Assembly (NCBI GenBank): GCA_002503595.1
Contig: DASC01000088.1
Coordinates: 1 to 5,994 of the forward strand
Origin: Candidatus Methanogaster sp. UBA203
Lineage (GTDB): Archaea; Halobacteriota; Methanosarcinia; Methanosarcinales; Methanogasteraceae
Direction of reading: 5' to 3'
DNA length: 5,994 nucleotides
Shown here: one piece after another, positions 5,510-5,994 of the stretch
How the letters are laid out: each line of letters begins with the position of its first letter
Numbering within the stretch: position 1 is the first letter of the stretch
The notes under the pieces: model-generated
What the model was told of the DNA's origin: nothing
Database searches by the model: none
What the model saw: only the letters and a program-made list of their open reading frames with translations
Program-made: the position numbers and the translations under genes

Positions 5510-5899
5510 ATGGAGTATAATATCTTGCTCGTGGATGATGAGGCAGATATTCATGAATTGATGTCCCTGTTTCTGCAGATGGATGATGGGCACACGTTTA
5601 TCATGGATTCTGCTGAAGATGGTAAGACTGGAGTTGAAATGTACAGTAAACTCTCAGGGGAAGGGCGAAAACCCGATATCGTGCTGATGGACCTTAGAAT
5701 GCCTGTGATGGACGGCGTTGAAGCTACCGGACAGATACTCGAGAGCGACCCGGGAGCAAACATCTACCTGTTCACAGCATACACCAAGACAGAAGTGGAG
5801 AAGGATGCGCTCAAAGCAGGAGCGCGAGGGACGCTTAACAAAAGCACGGACTGGAACCAGACAGTGGGGGCTATCGTGGATATTCTGGAGTCGTCGTGA
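5510..5899 (+). CDS. Receiver-only (CheY-like) response regulator
   Basis: A stand-alone REC domain of 129 residues with no output domain; it would signal by protein contact or pass phosphate on. From ATG 5510, the acidic pair is D9-D10 in ILLVDDEADI (5-14). The phospho-accepting Asp is D61 in VLMDLRMPVMDG (58-69). The switch Thr is T89 in YLFTAYT, and the conserved Lys is K111. The usual KP dipeptide after beta-5 is KS here (TLNKSTDWNQ), a small departure. The length is normal for a single receiver. A GTG at 5498 would add four residues (MIDR) but sits in the ribosome site. It is the third gene of the operon, placed after the H-box protein, its obvious partner. Receiver-only regulators beside sensor kinases are common in methanogen-type archaea, where outputs often remain unknown. 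All residues needed for phosphorylation are present. Confidence 0.95.
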   Translation: MEYNILLVDDEADIHELMSLFLQMDDGHTFIMDSAEDGKTGVEMYSKLSGEGRKPDIVLMDLRMPVMDGVEATGQILESDPGANIYLFTAYTKTEVEKDALKAGARGTLNKSTDWNQTVGAIVDILESS

Positions 5900-5935
5900 T
5901 CGTCTGGTCAGGCGCGGGCAAACCGACACTGTCTA

Positions 5936-5951
5936 AAAACCCGGGTGTTTT
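5936..5951 (+). terminator. Weak inverted repeat, possible terminator of the signalling operon
   Basis: AAAAC (5936-5940) and GTTTT (5947-5951) form a 5-bp stem with a 6-base loop. The inner ACCCGGGT (5939-5946) is itself a perfect palindrome. It lies 36 bases after the regulator stop and ends in four T. Position supports a terminator; strength is low. Confidence 0.3.
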
Positions 5952-5957
5952 ATCACC

Positions 5958-5984
5958 GCGGAGAAGTGCAGAGGGCGCAGAGTT
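5958..5984 (+). repeat. Degenerate GC(A/G)GAG repeat, three units, 9-10 base period
   Basis: The units begin GCGGAG (5958), GCAGAG (5968) and GCAGAG (5977), spaced 10 and 9 bases. From memory, purine-rich strings of this kind recur between genes in many environmental genomes, often just ahead of GxxExxY-type protein genes. The window ends 10 bases later, so what follows cannot be seen. Confidence 0.4.
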
Positions 5985-5994
5985 TCGATACCGT

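Larger units (their letters stand above)
5900..5994. other. Non-coding tail after the signalling operon
   Basis: No supported gene. It holds a weak inverted repeat (5936-5951) and, at the right edge, a purine-rich GCAGAG repeat (5958-5984). The next gene, if any, lies beyond the window. Confidence 0.5.

Noticed and set aside
5494..5994. A detached HATPase_c domain after the sensor, from a frameshift
   Set aside because: I looked in all frames. The region holds only the receiver and non-coding sequence; no N-box or DxGxG/GxGxG signature is present.

Overview
The window reads as mesophilic, cytochrome-rich euryarchaeal DNA. Evidence: AT-rich TATA-like elements of the TTTAA type lie upstream of the transcription units. 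Two secreted multiheme c-type cytochromes carry an unusually high number of N-glycosylation sequons, as expected on an archaeal cell surface. The signalling genes (a FIST protein, a PAS/GAF histidine-kinase-like protein and a receiver-only regulator) look like those of methanogen and ANME relatives. uvrB is widespread in mesophilic Euryarchaeota. From memory of such proteins I favour an anaerobic methane- or alkane-oxidising lineage (ANME, Methanoperedens or Syntrophoarchaeum-like) or a relative. This is inference, with no search behind it.

Layout. Positions 1-668 (minus strand) hold the first third of uvrB, cut by the left edge. Positions 669-804 are a divergent promoter region with a palindromic TTAAAT core and a small GC hairpin. 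Positions 805-2048 (plus) are a two-gene cytochrome operon: a small membrane-anchored cytochrome with two CxxCH motifs and one CxCH, then a roughly tetraheme secreted cytochrome with three CxxCH, one CX4CH and an EF-hand-like calcium loop. Positions 2049-2331 are intergenic, with a terminator-like hairpin plus T-run, two inverted repeats, a TATA-like box and a possible 13-codon leader ORF. Positions 2332-5899 (plus) are a three-gene signalling operon: a FIST sensor protein, a 640-residue PAS-GAF-GAF-DHp protein and a receiver-only response regulator. Positions 5900-5994 are non-coding, with a weak inverted repeat and a purine-rich GCAGAG repeat at the edge.

How they fit together. The two cytochromes look co-translated and probably act in electron transfer outside the membrane. 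The signalling operon has its own promoter. Its kinase-like protein has a phospho-acceptor-type H-box but no ATP-binding catalytic domain, and none is encoded between it and the regulator or in the rest of the window. The cassette therefore either borrows a kinase in trans or signals another way. Its proximity to the cytochromes makes a redox or respiratory role attractive, but the sequence does not prove it. The best leads in the window are the incomplete kinase cassette and the non-canonical heme motifs.
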